A stretch of 64,000 nt of DNA from SKVR01 sp046291875 (GTDB taxonomy: Bacteria > Bacteroidota > Bacteroidia > Bacteroidales > UBA7960): assembly GCA_046291875.1 (NCBI GenBank), contig JBKBSF010000025.1:1-64000 (forward strand). Reading direction: 5' to 3'. The notes beneath the pieces were generated by a model. It saw nothing but the letters and a program-made list of their open reading frames with translations. It did not search any database and was not told where the DNA came from. Below are positions 45,122-55,457 of this stretch, in pieces; the stretch's first letter is position 1; the number at the start of each line of letters is the position of its first letter. The translations under genes and the position numbers were made by a program.

Positions 45122-45741
45122 GGCTGGCATACATGGATGGGTGGAGTGATAGAGCTAAGCGACGTATGGTCGGAGAACGTAAACCTGATTTCCAATTGCA
45201 CTACGGGGTGTTGGGCTTCTGCTGCCAGGAAAAAACTGATCTTCTCCTGCGGCCAGTCGGCCAGGAAAGGTGTCTGATTGATGGCGTTGAGGGTCTGGTC
45301 CAATGTGAGGTAAAGGTGTTCGCCATACATGGCCCCGGAATGCAGGGCGAAAAACAGGTTTGTTATATCGCTTCCGGCCGGCAGATCTTCGGTTAAGGGG
45401 AAAAGAGAGATGATCTGAACGCTTTCAATGCTGTGGCGTGGCACAAACTTCATAATGCACGACATCGCTTTTGCTTCCGGTATAATGGAAAAGCCCTGTC
45501 TGAGCTCTGGCATATGCATCATGGTGGTATCGGCCAGTGTGGCACTGAATGCAATAGCACCGGCAAACAAGGTGTCGCCCCACACAGGTTGAGGCCATTG
45601 GCCGGAATTGTCGAGCCACTCCACCCTAAGGAAATTAAAACTCATGGGGATCTCCGGTTCGTTGCAAACCGGGCAGGCTTGCAAAAACAGGATCAATGGA
45701 AGCACACAGGCTTTAAAAAGCCATGATTTTTTTTGTTGCAT
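45118..45741 (-). CDS. Lipoprotein of unknown function coupled to the next gene
   Basis: Start at ATG 45741 (MQQKKSWLFKACVLPLILFLQAC, lipobox Cys), 207 aa. The mature part begins CPVCNEPEIP. It is beta-rich, with an expected calcium- or ligand-free Ig-like look, but no known domain was recognised. The TGA stop overlaps the ATG of the outer-membrane protein gene, so both are likely translated in fixed ratio. Confidence 0.72.
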   Translation of the reverse strand: MQQKKSWLFKACVLPLILFLQACPVCNEPEIPMSFNFLRVEWLDNSGQWPQPVWGDTLFAGAIAFSATLADTTMMHMPELRQGFSIIPEAKAMSCIMKFVPRHSIESVQIISLFPLTEDLPAGSDITNLFFALHSGAMYGEHLYLTLDQTLNAINQTPFLADWPQEKISFFLAAEAQHPVVQLEIRFTFSDHTSLSSITPPIHVCQP

Positions 45742-45831
45742 AGTACAATGGTTTGCCCCGGTGCTTGACAATGTAAATGTAAATTAAAAAATGGTTCTGC
45801 AGATGAAATTTTATAAGGTTTATATCGGAGT

Positions 45832-47664
45832 ATGCTATCTTTGGTAGTGATTATTTCGATGTGTTATTGTATGCTTGTTGTTTTGTCATATACAAAAAGG
45901 TTTTTAGTGAGTTTGTTGCTTTTGTTATGGTTCGGTAATCTGCACGCACAATTATCATCTGCAGCTAACAAACATCTTAGGCCGGATACTCTTGTGGGGA
46001 TGAATGAAAAGGAGCTGTATGAGTATGGAAGATTTTTATTGCGAGAAGGAGACCAGATTAGTGCCCTTCACGTTTTTTTGAAAATTCTTTTTTCTTTTTC
46101 TGAAACTCATTATCAGGAAAACCATTCCAGAATTGATTTTGAGAAATCAAAGATTTTTGCAGATGCCAGCACCCACACCGGTATTATATACTTTAGCAAA
46201 GGTGATTTTCCGAAATCTCTTGAACATTTTTACAATGCACTAAAAATTTATCAAACAATTGAGCATTGGAACGGAGTGGGTAACTTGCTAAACAATGCAG
46301 GGACAGTATATTTTGAATGGGGTGAGTATGAGTTGGCATTGGGCTATTTTTTAGATGCTCAGCAGATTTTTACTAAACATAATATTGAGAATAAACAAAC
46401 GATGATGCTCAATAATATAGGAGGTGTTTATTTTCGATTGGAGCAATACGTAGAAAGTATAAATTTTTTTAGATTATCTCTTCAGGCTTCGAAAGCAGAA
46501 GGAATTGACTATTTGTTTAATCAGTACTATAATATCGGTTATGCCTATCTTAAATTGGGTGATTTTGATAATGCCCGCAGGTATTTGCTGGATGCGTTGA
46601 ATATAGCAGAAAATCAGGATAATACAAAAGATATAGCAATGGCGTATGTTAGATTGTCGTCGGTATATATTGCCAGAAATAGTTATCAAATTGCCGAAAT
46701 CTATTTAAATAATGCCCTTGCCATTGCTCTTGAGCAAGATCTACTGGAGGAGCAGATGGAAATATACAGAACCTGGTCTGAGTTGATGGAGAAAAAAAGC
46801 GATTACAAGGGTGCTTTAGGGTACTTTAAAAGCTTTTTTCAAATTCAGGATACACTTTTTAATGCTGAAAAGCATGCCCAGATAAGGGAATTGCAAATCC
46901 TCTATGAGACGGAGAAAAAGGAAAAGGAGCTACAATTACTTTCCCTGGAACAAGTATATAAAGCAGCCCAGATTGCATCCCAAAGAAGATGGATTAAGCT
47001 GCTATCTGCGGGCTTGTTTTCTATAAGTGTTTTGTTGGTAATTGTTTTTATACAGAAACGCAGGCAGGCAAGAGCAAATTTAGATCTTGTAAAGAAAAAC
47101 CTTGAAATTCTCGAGAGTGAAAAACGTTTCTTCAGTAGAGTGGCAGGAAAAGACCTGTATGCCGAATCCTTCAATGGGCATGCAATTGCACCCGATGGAA
47201 AAACTGTAGCGGCGGAGATTGATCCAGTTGGGTCTTGGGATCCCATGGAATCAACCAGTCAGCCTCATTCCGCAGGAAAATACCAATCAAGTACTCTGAC
47301 AAACGATCAAAAGGAAAGTATTCTTGACGCTGTAACTGCTGCAATGGAGCAAGACTTTCTTTATCGTGATCCAAATTTAACCCTGGATCAGATCTCAGAT
47401 AGAATCGGAACCAATAGAGCTTATGTTTCGCAGGTGGTTAATGAAGCCACCGGCGAAAGTTTCATTAGTTTTGTAAACAACTACAGGATCAGAGAGGCAC
47501 GCAGATTACTTGCAGATGAAAAGTATGACAATCTGACCATTGAAGCAATTGCCCACCATGTTGGTTTTAATTCAAAATCTTCTTTCAATACTTTTTTCAA
47601 GAAGATTACGGGCATCACTCCTTCATACTTTCAGAAAAATGCAAAAAACGCTCAGGATGTTTAG
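45832..47664 (+). CDS. TPR-transmembrane-AraC hybrid transcription regulator
   Basis: 610 aa. An N-terminal hydrophobic segment or signal, TPR repeats (about 55-330: LEHFYNALKIYQTIEHW, GYAYLKLGDFDNARRYL), a coiled coil, one membrane helix (WIKLLSAGLFSISVLLVIVF, about 383-403) and a C-terminal AraC HTH (about 505-608: LTIEAIAHHVGFNSKSSFNTFFKKITG). A periplasmic TPR sensor tethered to a cytosolic DNA-binding domain is a Bacteroidota-specific one-component design. It lies 156 bp upstream of the T9SS protein gene 47821-51336 and may control it. Confidence 0.88.
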   Translation: MLSLVVIISMCYCMLVVLSYTKRFLVSLLLLLWFGNLHAQLSSAANKHLRPDTLVGMNEKELYEYGRFLLREGDQISALHVFLKILFSFSETHYQENHSRIDFEKSKIFADASTHTGIIYFSKGDFPKSLEHFYNALKIYQTIEHWNGVGNLLNNAGTVYFEWGEYELALGYFLDAQQIFTKHNIENKQTMMLNNIGGVYFRLEQYVESINFFRLSLQASKAEGIDYLFNQYYNIGYAYLKLGDFDNARRYLLDALNIAENQDNTKDIAMAYVRLSSVYIARNSYQIAEIYLNNALAIALEQDLLEEQMEIYRTWSELMEKKSDYKGALGYFKSFFQIQDTLFNAEKHAQIRELQILYETEKKEKELQLLSLEQVYKAAQIASQRRWIKLLSAGLFSISVLLVIVFIQKRRQARANLDLVKKNLEILESEKRFFSRVAGKDLYAESFNGHAIAPDGKTVAAEIDPVGSWDPMESTSQPHSAGKYQSSTLTNDQKESILDAVTAAMEQDFLYRDPNLTLDQISDRIGTNRAYVSQVVNEATGESFISFVNNYRIREARRLLADEKYDNLTIEAIAHHVGFNSKSSFNTFFKKITGITPSYFQKNAKNAQDV

Positions 47665-47820
47665 TGTTTCTGGTTCATGGTTTTGTTGATTGATGTAAGT
47701 TATAGATAATCAATGCTTTGGTTTTGTTTGGATTTATAAATTCAAACGAAGAATGTTTGGTAAACTTAGTTAAACAAGCAAAATTTGTTTTGTGAAATTA
47801 TCAACTAAAACAAAACCATT

Positions 47821-50800
47821 ATGAAGAAGAATGCTTACTCACACGTTTTTTTATTGTCAATCTTTTTCTTCTTACTGTTAACAAACACCTTTGCATCAAG
47901 TGCACAAAGTCTGTTTCAGGAGAGGTTGCTGGGTATTTCTCATCCTGACTGGCCCTGCCAGGAATTAGTAAAGGATTTTGAAATTCATTTGGAGGGCACA
48001 TATTTTAAGTCGCCTTCATCAAATCCCGAGTTTTTTTGGAAGAACCCTCTGTTAAACAGTCTGATCATTACAGATATTGTTTTTCTTGATGAAAACAATG
48101 TATTTGCTGCCGGGCAGTTTGGACTTGTAATGAAATCTTTTGATGGTGGGCAAACATGGCAGGTAATTGAAACTCCTTTCAGTAATAACATTAATCAAAT
48201 TAAGGTGCTATCGGCTCAAGAGTATTGGGTAGCGGGACAAAATGGACTCGTGGCTCAAACTATTAATGGTGGCGAAAGCTGGGAGGAAAAATCCACAGGT
48301 ACTACCGCCAACTTATTGTCATTTGCCCGGAAAGATGCCAATACAATGTATGCAGGGGGTAGTGCCCGAACCATGATAAAATCTACTGATGGTGGTGAAA
48401 CCTGGAGTGTTGTTACTGTTCCGGTTGGCACACTCGTCAATCCCTTTAATAAAACGGACTGGGCCTATATGGGGCTTGCTGTTAATGACAATATCATTTG
48501 GGCAACAATTGATGGTGCAGGTATCCCTTTCCAGGTAATCAGAAGCACTGACCAGGGCTTAACATGGAGTACATCAGTAGCAACAGGGCTTGATGCACCT
48601 GGCTCATTTACCGGTGCAGGTGTAACGGCAATTGCCTTTAACAGTGATTTTTCTGTTGGTTATGCATCGTTTCGCGTTGGTTTTGGCGGGGGATTGATAA
48701 AAACTACCAATGGTGGAGAAACCTGGCAGAATGTAGCCAATCTCAACCAGTTTACGCCATTACCTGCCCCCGATGTGCCCTACACCACTCAAACTGTACA
48801 AATTAAATACGATGTAGCAATCAGTGCAGATGGCAATACAGTAATTACTACTGGTTTGTTCGGTCAGGTACTGGCTTCCACCAATGGTGGTGCATCATGG
48901 GCTGAGATCTATGGTGGTGTAAGACAAGGTAATCGCGACTTTTTTGCACTTGGCCTAAACGGTATAGCTATTTCTCCCTCGGCCAATGCATGGTTAACTT
49001 CAGGCTCACGAGGGGTGATTGCAGGTGCTGCAAATTTTGATGCTGCGCAGGCAACCGTTAAAACCGGTGCAGAACTACATGAAACTTTTATCGATGTAGC
49101 ATTTAGCTCTGAAAATATTGGGTTTGCAGTTGGTTTTCAAACGGCCACAAGGTATATTAATGCCAGCGGTGATGTTGAGCATCTGGCCATTGGTAGTTTT
49201 TACCAAACCCATGACGGTGGCGAGATCTGGGAACGTGTTGATGGCCCAGGAAGGAATGATCACAGATGGTATGCAATACATACTGCAGAAGATGAAAAAA
49301 TATGGATTGCTGGAATGAAATTGAATAATGGTGTCATTACAGGAGTGATTAAAAACAGTGCTGATAATGGTCAAACCTGGACAGAGCAATTTCAGATAGC
49401 CGGGCAAGAGATAGGATACCTCAAGGGTTTCGATGGTAATCATTTATTTGGCGCAACTTTCGAAACAGTTTTCATTGCCACTGATGATGGAGAAACCTGG
49501 ACCCAATCTACCCTTCCAGGAATTGTTACTCCTGCCAACAGGGTAAATAGCATTGAAGTTACTGCACCTAATGTAGTCTTTCTGGGCGGTGGAACCACAA
49601 GTGCTGGTGGTAAAGCATTTATTCTTAAATCTACAGACTCTGGAGCCACCTGGCAAACCCAGTTTGACTCAGGGACCAATAATGGCAGGATTTCCGAGAT
49701 AAATTTTGTTGATGCAAGATTTGGTTTTGCATCAGGGCTGTGGGGGCCTGTATTTACCCGTACCACAGTATTGTATACCAGCGATTTTGGCCAAACCTGG
49801 ACCCCGGTTACAGGTGCTTTTGATGGGTTATCTTCAGCCGAAATGGTAGCTGTCGCAATGAGAGATAGTGTTAATGCGACTGTTTTCGGAGCTTCTGGGC
49901 AGGCTGTTATTTTAAATGGAACCAACAATTTCTCTCCTCTGATTCCAAGGTTTTCAAACTCAAATTTGTTTAGCGCATTCATGAACAATGCGAACTCTTA
50001 TTATGTCGTTGGTGACAATAGCACAATCGTAAAATTCCAATCCAATCAAGTGTTGAACACCGCCCCCGGAAAATTTGCCAGTTTACTTCCGGCTTGGGGT
50101 GAAACTTTGCAGGTTACCCAATCTGGGGCTGAAACTACCTGGTCGGTTTCAGTTGACCCTGATGGTGACCCTGTAGTTTATGATTGGATCTTGCTCTCTT
50201 CTGATGGGCAGCAGGAGTTAGTGCGTCTCCATACCGAAGAGGAAAACACTATTCTTATAACAACAGAAATGCTTGAAGGCATAAACGAAGGTAACTACCT
50301 GTGGCGGGTTGAGGCAACGGATCCTGACGGTTTAGTATCCACAACCTATCCAGCTCCACTCGTTATTGAGTTCTCTGGCGATCAAGATTTGTTTACGGTT
50401 GCATTTGTGATAGAGGATGCTCTTGGTGGTAGTATTGACGATGCAATTATCACTTTTAACGGTGAAGTATTATCGCAGGGTGTCTACATAATTGAAAATG
50501 TATTGCCTGGCACTTATGATTACATAGTTCAAAAAACTGGTTTTATAAGCGAAGAGGGTCAGACTAGCGTTGTAGATCAGGATGTTGTAGTTAGTGTTGT
50601 ATTAACAGAAGAACAGTCTCAGGGTTTTACAGTATCTTTTGTGGTGGAGAATGTTCAGGGTATTCCAATTGCAGATGCCATTGTTATATTCAATGGTGAT
50701 GCTCTGCCTTCCGGTGAATATACAATAGAGAATGTATTACCAGGAGATTACTATTACAGCGTTGAAAAGCCTGGTTTTATAGATTCTCAGGGTCAGGTTA

Positions 50801-51336
50801 CTATTATTGACCAAGATGTGAATGTTGTTGTTGTGATGACAGAAGAACAGGTTTTAACTTATACAGTGACCTTTGTGATTGAAGATATTCAGGGCAATAC
50901 CCTCAACAATGCAGTAATTACTTTTAATGGTGTGGTTCAGGATGAAGGTTCATATACAATCCTTTCGGTAGAGCCTGGCACCTATGCCTATTCAGTTGAA
51001 AAAACTGGTTTCTTTACAGTTACTGGAAACGTGCTGGTTGTGGATGCCGATGTTGTTGAGACCGTTACTCTCCTAGTGGATGATACTAATGTAGGCGAGT
51101 GGGAGGGAACATTGCTTCATGTTTATCCTAATCCAGCTCGTCAAGGTATAATTATACGTAGTAAACAGAAGATCTCAGGACTTTACTTGTTTGACCTTCA
51201 TGGTCGTATTGTTTACAGCGAGTTTCCGCAGTCTAATTCGGTGCAGCTGGAGGTTTCTAATTTCTTCCCCGGTGTTTATTGGTTAGAAATAATTGCCGGA
51301 GATGAAAAACTTCACAAAAAGATCCTGATACAATAG
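47821..51336 (+). CDS. T9SS-secreted protein with Ycf48-like repeats and three prealbumin-like repeats
   Basis: 1171 aa. Signal peptide (about 1-27). Residues about 60-730 hold many Ycf48/BNR-type blades, each with a 'STDGGETW' core (SFDGGQTWQ, TNGGETWQ, ATDDGETWT), predicting a beta-propeller. An Fn3/cadherin-like segment follows (about 745-850, VSVDPDGDPVVYDW). Next are three 78-aa carboxypeptidase-regulatory/PEGA-like units (about 858-1090) and a T9SS type A sorting domain (HVYPNPARQGIIIRS, ending in HKKILIQ). It is a surface or secreted protein of unknown ligand. It is followed by a strong terminator. Confidence 0.92.
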   Translation: MKKNAYSHVFLLSIFFFLLLTNTFASSAQSLFQERLLGISHPDWPCQELVKDFEIHLEGTYFKSPSSNPEFFWKNPLLNSLIITDIVFLDENNVFAAGQFGLVMKSFDGGQTWQVIETPFSNNINQIKVLSAQEYWVAGQNGLVAQTINGGESWEEKSTGTTANLLSFARKDANTMYAGGSARTMIKSTDGGETWSVVTVPVGTLVNPFNKTDWAYMGLAVNDNIIWATIDGAGIPFQVIRSTDQGLTWSTSVATGLDAPGSFTGAGVTAIAFNSDFSVGYASFRVGFGGGLIKTTNGGETWQNVANLNQFTPLPAPDVPYTTQTVQIKYDVAISADGNTVITTGLFGQVLASTNGGASWAEIYGGVRQGNRDFFALGLNGIAISPSANAWLTSGSRGVIAGAANFDAAQATVKTGAELHETFIDVAFSSENIGFAVGFQTATRYINASGDVEHLAIGSFYQTHDGGEIWERVDGPGRNDHRWYAIHTAEDEKIWIAGMKLNNGVITGVIKNSADNGQTWTEQFQIAGQEIGYLKGFDGNHLFGATFETVFIATDDGETWTQSTLPGIVTPANRVNSIEVTAPNVVFLGGGTTSAGGKAFILKSTDSGATWQTQFDSGTNNGRISEINFVDARFGFASGLWGPVFTRTTVLYTSDFGQTWTPVTGAFDGLSSAEMVAVAMRDSVNATVFGASGQAVILNGTNNFSPLIPRFSNSNLFSAFMNNANSYYVVGDNSTIVKFQSNQVLNTAPGKFASLLPAWGETLQVTQSGAETTWSVSVDPDGDPVVYDWILLSSDGQQELVRLHTEEENTILITTEMLEGINEGNYLWRVEATDPDGLVSTTYPAPLVIEFSGDQDLFTVAFVIEDALGGSIDDAIITFNGEVLSQGVYIIENVLPGTYDYIVQKTGFISEEGQTSVVDQDVVVSVVLTEEQSQGFTVSFVVENVQGIPIADAIVIFNGDALPSGEYTIENVLPGDYYYSVEKPGFIDSQGQVTIIDQDVNVVVVMTEEQVLTYTVTFVIEDIQGNTLNNAVITFNGVVQDEGSYTILSVEPGTYAYSVEKTGFFTVTGNVLVVDADVVETVTLLVDDTNVGEWEGTLLHVYPNPARQGIIIRSKQKISGLYLFDLHGRIVYSEFPQSNSVQLEVSNFFPGVYWLEIIAGDEKLHKKILIQ
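50390..51091 (+). repeat. Three 234-bp tandem repeats in the T9SS protein gene
   Basis: Units begin near 50390, 50624 and 50858, each encoding a 78-aa beta-sandwich (VTFVIEDIQGN, ITFNGVV, PGTYAYSVEKTGF). DNA identity between units is clearly lower than in the giant gene, so they are older duplications. Confidence 0.75.
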
Positions 51337-51361
51337 TAGTTTTGCAATTTCAGATTAAAGA

Positions 51362-51399
51362 AAAAAGCGGGGATGCCTCATCAGGCATCCCCGCTTTTT
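51362..51399. terminator. Bidirectional terminator
   Basis: A 17-bp perfect stem (AAAAAGCGGGGATGCCT and complement) with a 4-nt loop, between the convergent T9SS protein and cold-shock genes. Confidence 0.95.
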
Positions 51400-51423
51400 A
51401 AAGACTGTCTTCTATGTTTTAAC

Positions 51424-51615
51424 TTATGCAATTTTCACATTCACTGCATTGAGTCCTTTTTTGCCATCTTGCAGGTCAAAAGTTACTTCGTCGTTTTCCC
51501 TGATCTCGTCTACCAGACCTGATACGTGTACAAAGTATTCGTTGTTTGAATTGTCATCTTTGATAAAACCATAACCTTTGGTTTCATTGAAGAACTTTAC
51601 GGTTCCGTTGTTCAT
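51424..51615 (-). CDS. cspA: Cold-shock domain protein
   Basis: 63 aa from ATG 51615; the longer frame to 51687 would add an unconserved hydrophobic stretch. RNP1 (KGYGFI) and RNP2 (YFVHVSG) are intact, with MNNGTVKFFNETKGYG as the canonical start. It binds single-stranded RNA/DNA as a chaperone. The leader (51616 upward) is A/T-rich, as often for csp genes. Confidence 0.96.
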   Translation of the reverse strand: MNNGTVKFFNETKGYGFIKDDNSNNEYFVHVSGLVDEIRENDEVTFDLQDGKKGLNAVNVKIA

Positions 51616-51883
51616 AATACTGAAATAAAAAAATAAAAAAATATTGAATTCGGCGCAAAGGTACGATAATTTAATCGCAAAAGTCATTTATTTTCCAATT
51701 TTGGCATTTATTCGCTTTTCCCGGGCAGTCTTCTTGCCCTTATGGTTGATTGCTCACTGCAGAATCTGTATTTTTCTTGCTGATCCTCCGGAGAAGGAGT
51801 GCCTGGAATTTGTCAAATCATTCCGTTAACAGAAAATCCCTTATTTTTGCACGTCTGATATTTTTGTTTAAAACAAGCAACAA

Positions 51884-52789
51884 ATGGAAACCAACTTTCT
51901 TACTGATCTTTTATTGCCACTTTCGCTGGGAATAATAATGCTGGGCATGGGTTTATCGCTGGTGCCTATGGATTTCAAACGCGTAATTCTTTTCCCTAAA
52001 GCTGCAGCCATCGGTTTTGTAAACCAGATTCTGGTTTTGCCATTGGTGGGATTTATCCTGGTGCTGCTTTTCGGGTTGCAAAATCTGCATCTTGCAGTAG
52101 GTATAATGGTTCTGGCTGCCTGCCCGGGTGGGCCCACCTCCAACCTGATCAGCCATATCAGTAAGGGTGATACTGCTCTTTCTATCAGTCTTACGGCAAT
52201 TTCAAGCATGGTGGCAGTTATTACCATACCTCTGATCATCAATCTTTCTTTGTCGTATTTTCTGCAACAGGGTGAATATGTTCCGTTACCCGTTTTCGAA
52301 ACCATCCTGAAGCTTACCCTTATCACCCTGTTGCCAGTAGCCCTGGGGATGTTCATCAGGTCGCGTGCACGCAAATTTGCCGACCGAATGGAGAAGCCGG
52401 TAAAGATTGTTTCCGGGATATTATTGTTTCTGATCATCTTTGCAGCCATCAACACCAACCGCGATATTTTTGTAAGCTCCTTCCGCGATGTTGGAGCTAT
52501 AGCACTGAGCCTGAATGTGGTTATGCTGCTGGTGGGTTACCTTTCGGCCCGCTTTTTCCGGCTTAATCTGGCACAGAGTGTTACCATTTCTGTGGAATCG
52601 GGTATTCAGAATGGTACCCTGGGTATCCTGATTGCCAGTACTTTGCTGCACAACGATGTGATGGCAATCTCACCCGCTATTTATAGCCTGATCATGTTTT
52701 TAACCTCGGGGATGATCATAGCCTGGATGAATCTGGGTTACAAGCCAAAAAGAGCCCGGCTGGCTGAAGAGAAAGTAAGGGTACGTTAG
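51884..52789 (+). CDS. BASS-family (bile acid:sodium symporter-like) transporter
   Basis: 301 aa, about ten membrane segments. Family features: an N-terminal GIIMLGMGLSLVP, the crossover motif ACPGGPTSNLISHISKGD and a second repeat VESGIQNGTLGILIASTLL. Members carry organic anions (bile acids, pantoate, pyruvate) with sodium. The substrate here is unknown. It is a single gene. Confidence 0.93.
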   Translation: METNFLTDLLLPLSLGIIMLGMGLSLVPMDFKRVILFPKAAAIGFVNQILVLPLVGFILVLLFGLQNLHLAVGIMVLAACPGGPTSNLISHISKGDTALSISLTAISSMVAVITIPLIINLSLSYFLQQGEYVPLPVFETILKLTLITLLPVALGMFIRSRARKFADRMEKPVKIVSGILLFLIIFAAINTNRDIFVSSFRDVGAIALSLNVVMLLVGYLSARFFRLNLAQSVTISVESGIQNGTLGILIASTLLHNDVMAISPAIYSLIMFLTSGMIIAWMNLGYKPKRARLAEEKVRVR

Positions 52790-52954
52790 TACTTACCCAT
52801 ATAGTGATACAACCTTTGCAAGCTGCCTGTTGGGTCAACCTGGCAGTGGTGCTACGCTTTTCTTTTGCTTTGCTCAAATGTTTTCCCCTGGCAATGTGGA
52901 ATCAGGTGTAAAAATGATTATATTTATAGATAAATATAGTCAATTGGGCGAAAA

Positions 52955-54736
52955 ATGGATGTGTTAAGCAAGGGTTCAGATGTCGTAATTGCGACATTGA
53001 GGGGTTTATGGGGTTTCTGGTCTTTGGGGCTGGTGTGTTGTTTTACCTGGCTTCCTTTGGCTGTAAGAGGTGCAGAATCTGCAGAAGATTTGCTCGAAAG
53101 GGCACGTTCGGCAGGGGAGAGCCATAAAGACTCGGCAATCATACTATTGTTGAAGGCGTCAGAGCTGTTTGCACTTGCCAATGATTTTGACACCCAGGCA
53201 AAAACCTTCAACGAGATAGGAAATACCTACCTTCAACTGGGCAACGAATCAAAAGCTATTGAATACTACATCGCATCGGCAGAAACCTACAGCGAAAGAG
53301 CAGGTAATCGGCAGATGTATGGCCGCAACCTCATCAATATTGCCCTGGTAAAGTTGAACATTGGTGATCCTGATCAGGCCCTTGATTATGCAAGACAAGG
53401 GCTTGCCATAGCCCATGAATTTGATGATGAACCGGCTATTGTGTTTACACAAAGATTGATGGGTCGGATTTATCGCAGCCAGGGGCTTCAAGATGAGGCC
53501 ATTGCCCAGATAAAGCAAACCCTCCGTTTTTATCGTGAGCAGCAGGATTGGGCCAACCTCGGGGAGTCATTTCAAAATATTGCCAACAACTTTTTCGATA
53601 AGCGTGAATTTGAGCAGGCAGTTGCGTATTCTGACAGTTCTATGCGCTACAATCGAAAGGCCAATCATCGGCTTAATCTTGCTTACTCCATGCACAGCCT
53701 GTCATTTACATTCATACAGCTCAACAGGCTGGAAGAAGCAAAGGCCTACAGCGACTCCAGCATTGCTGCCGGAAAGGCTTTGTCCAATCCTTATCTGGTA
53801 TTGTATGGGTACAGGGTAAATGCCGATATAATGCGAATGAAGAGAGATATTGATGGTTACGGAAATTACATGGCACTTTACCTGGCTCAACGCGACAGTC
53901 TGGACCAGTTGCAGCAGGTGCATGTAACCCGCGAACTGGAGGCAAAGTACCAAAACCAGGTAAAACAAGCCGAAATAGAACTGCTTTTGCTTGAGCAGCA
54001 ACTGATGGCATCGAACCTGCGTCGGCAAAAGAACACCCAATATGGCATAAGCTTTACCTTGCTTGTGGTGCTGGTATTCTCGGTGGTTCTTGTCAATCGC
54101 TTTCGTGTGCTCAATGCTACCCGCCGACAGCTGGAAGTGGAGAAGTTGCGCAACAGTATTGCCCGCGATCTGCACGACGACCTGGGTTCCACCCTTTCCA
54201 GTGTAAATATTCTCAGCCGGATGGCTCTGCAAAATCCATCCGCCAATACACACACCTCCTTTGAACGCATTGCCCATCACACTCACCTTATGATGGACAA
54301 GCTCAGCGATATTGTTTGGTCATTGCATCCCGACCACGACTCCCTGGAACAAATGCTCATAAAAATGCGCGAGTTTGCCAATGAGATTTTAGAACCCCAG
54401 GGAATTAAGTGGAAGCTTAGAGTGCAGGCCGATATCTGTGGATTAAGGCCCTCATTGGAACAACGCAAGGCGGTTTTCCTGATTTTCAAAGAATCTCTCA
54501 ATAATATCGCCAAATACAGTGAGGCCAGCGAGGTGGAGATCTCGCTTCAGAAACATGATGGGCAGCTTGCTCTTCGCATTGCCGACAGAGGCAAGGGGTT
54601 TGTGCCCGAAAAAGCCACCCGTGGAAACGGGCTGCGCAATATGCAGGAGAGAGCCAAAATGGCCGGCGGGATCCTCCACATTATCAGCAACCCTGGTGCA
54701 GGGGCCGAAGTGTTGCTCAAAATGCCCATCACATGA
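52955..54736 (+). CDS. TPR-containing sensor histidine kinase (NarX/HisKA_3 type)
   Basis: 593 aa. A signal or N-terminal membrane segment; TPR repeats (about 60-330: FNEIGNTYLQLGNESKAIEYY); a coiled coil; one membrane helix (YGISFTLLVVLVFSVVLVNRF); HisKA_3 with the phosphoacceptor His407 in RDLHDDLGSTLSS; HATPase_c with NNIAKYSEASEVEI, DRGKGFVP and GNGLRNMQERAKM. It is followed after 91 bp by its NarL-type regulator. The TPR sensor is expected in the periplasm; the signal is unknown. Confidence 0.93.
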   Translation: MDVLSKGSDVVIATLRGLWGFWSLGLVCCFTWLPLAVRGAESAEDLLERARSAGESHKDSAIILLLKASELFALANDFDTQAKTFNEIGNTYLQLGNESKAIEYYIASAETYSERAGNRQMYGRNLINIALVKLNIGDPDQALDYARQGLAIAHEFDDEPAIVFTQRLMGRIYRSQGLQDEAIAQIKQTLRFYREQQDWANLGESFQNIANNFFDKREFEQAVAYSDSSMRYNRKANHRLNLAYSMHSLSFTFIQLNRLEEAKAYSDSSIAAGKALSNPYLVLYGYRVNADIMRMKRDIDGYGNYMALYLAQRDSLDQLQQVHVTRELEAKYQNQVKQAEIELLLLEQQLMASNLRRQKNTQYGISFTLLVVLVFSVVLVNRFRVLNATRRQLEVEKLRNSIARDLHDDLGSTLSSVNILSRMALQNPSANTHTSFERIAHHTHLMMDKLSDIVWSLHPDHDSLEQMLIKMREFANEILEPQGIKWKLRVQADICGLRPSLEQRKAVFLIFKESLNNIAKYSEASEVEISLQKHDGQLALRIADRGKGFVPEKATRGNGLRNMQERAKMAGGILHIISNPGAGAEVLLKMPIT

Positions 54737-54827
54737 TCAGGGTATAAAGTGTATTCTTTTACAATCTACCTTTGTAACCTGGTAACTGCACCTGATTCTG
54801 CCTGCTAAAACATTTCAAAATTATCCG

Positions 54828-55457
54828 ATGGCCATACGCACCCTTATCTATGAAGACAATGATCTCCTTCGCGAGAGTATTTCGGGGATGATCTCTTTCA
54901 ACCCCGCGATGAAGCTCCTGGGGGCTTATGCAGATGCAATGGGGGTAGAAGAACATATGGAGGAATTTCTTCCCGACCTGGTGCTCATGGATATTGAAAT
55001 GCCCGGTAGATCGGGCATCGAAGCCACAAAGATCATACGAAAGGTGCATCCGGAAGCACTTATTATTATCCTTACCGTATTTGAGGATACCGAAAATGTG
55101 TTCAATGCCATCAAGGCAGGAGCATCGGGCTACCTGCTGAAAAAGCATATCTCCGAAAAACTTTTTGATGCCATCGATGAGGTGTTTAAAGGAGGTGCAC
55201 CCATGTCGCCCATCATTGCCCGCATGGTTATCCAGTCTATGCATAAGCCTCTGGATCAGAACCCTTACCAGCTTACCACAAGAGAGAAAGAGATACTCCA
55301 GAGCCTGAGCCAGGGAAACAGTTACAAAATGATTGCTGGCGAGTTGAGTATCAGCATCGATACCGTGCGTACCCATATCAAGAAGATCTACGAGAAACTT
55401 CATGTGCACTCGCAAACCGAAGCCATTTCCAAAGCCCTCAACGAAGGTTTGGTATGA
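54828..55457 (+). CDS. NarL/LuxR-type response regulator
   Basis: 209 aa. Receiver domain with the phosphoacceptor Asp55 (LVLMDIEMPGRSG) and the Lys-containing GYLLKKH. LuxR HTH at about 145-205 (LTTREKEILQSLSQGNSYKMIAGELSISIDTVRTHIKKIY). It is the partner of the kinase encoded immediately upstream. Confidence 0.95.
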   Translation: MAIRTLIYEDNDLLRESISGMISFNPAMKLLGAYADAMGVEEHMEEFLPDLVLMDIEMPGRSGIEATKIIRKVHPEALIIILTVFEDTENVFNAIKAGASGYLLKKHISEKLFDAIDEVFKGGAPMSPIIARMVIQSMHKPLDQNPYQLTTREKEILQSLSQGNSYKMIAGELSISIDTVRTHIKKIYEKLHVHSQTEAISKALNEGLV

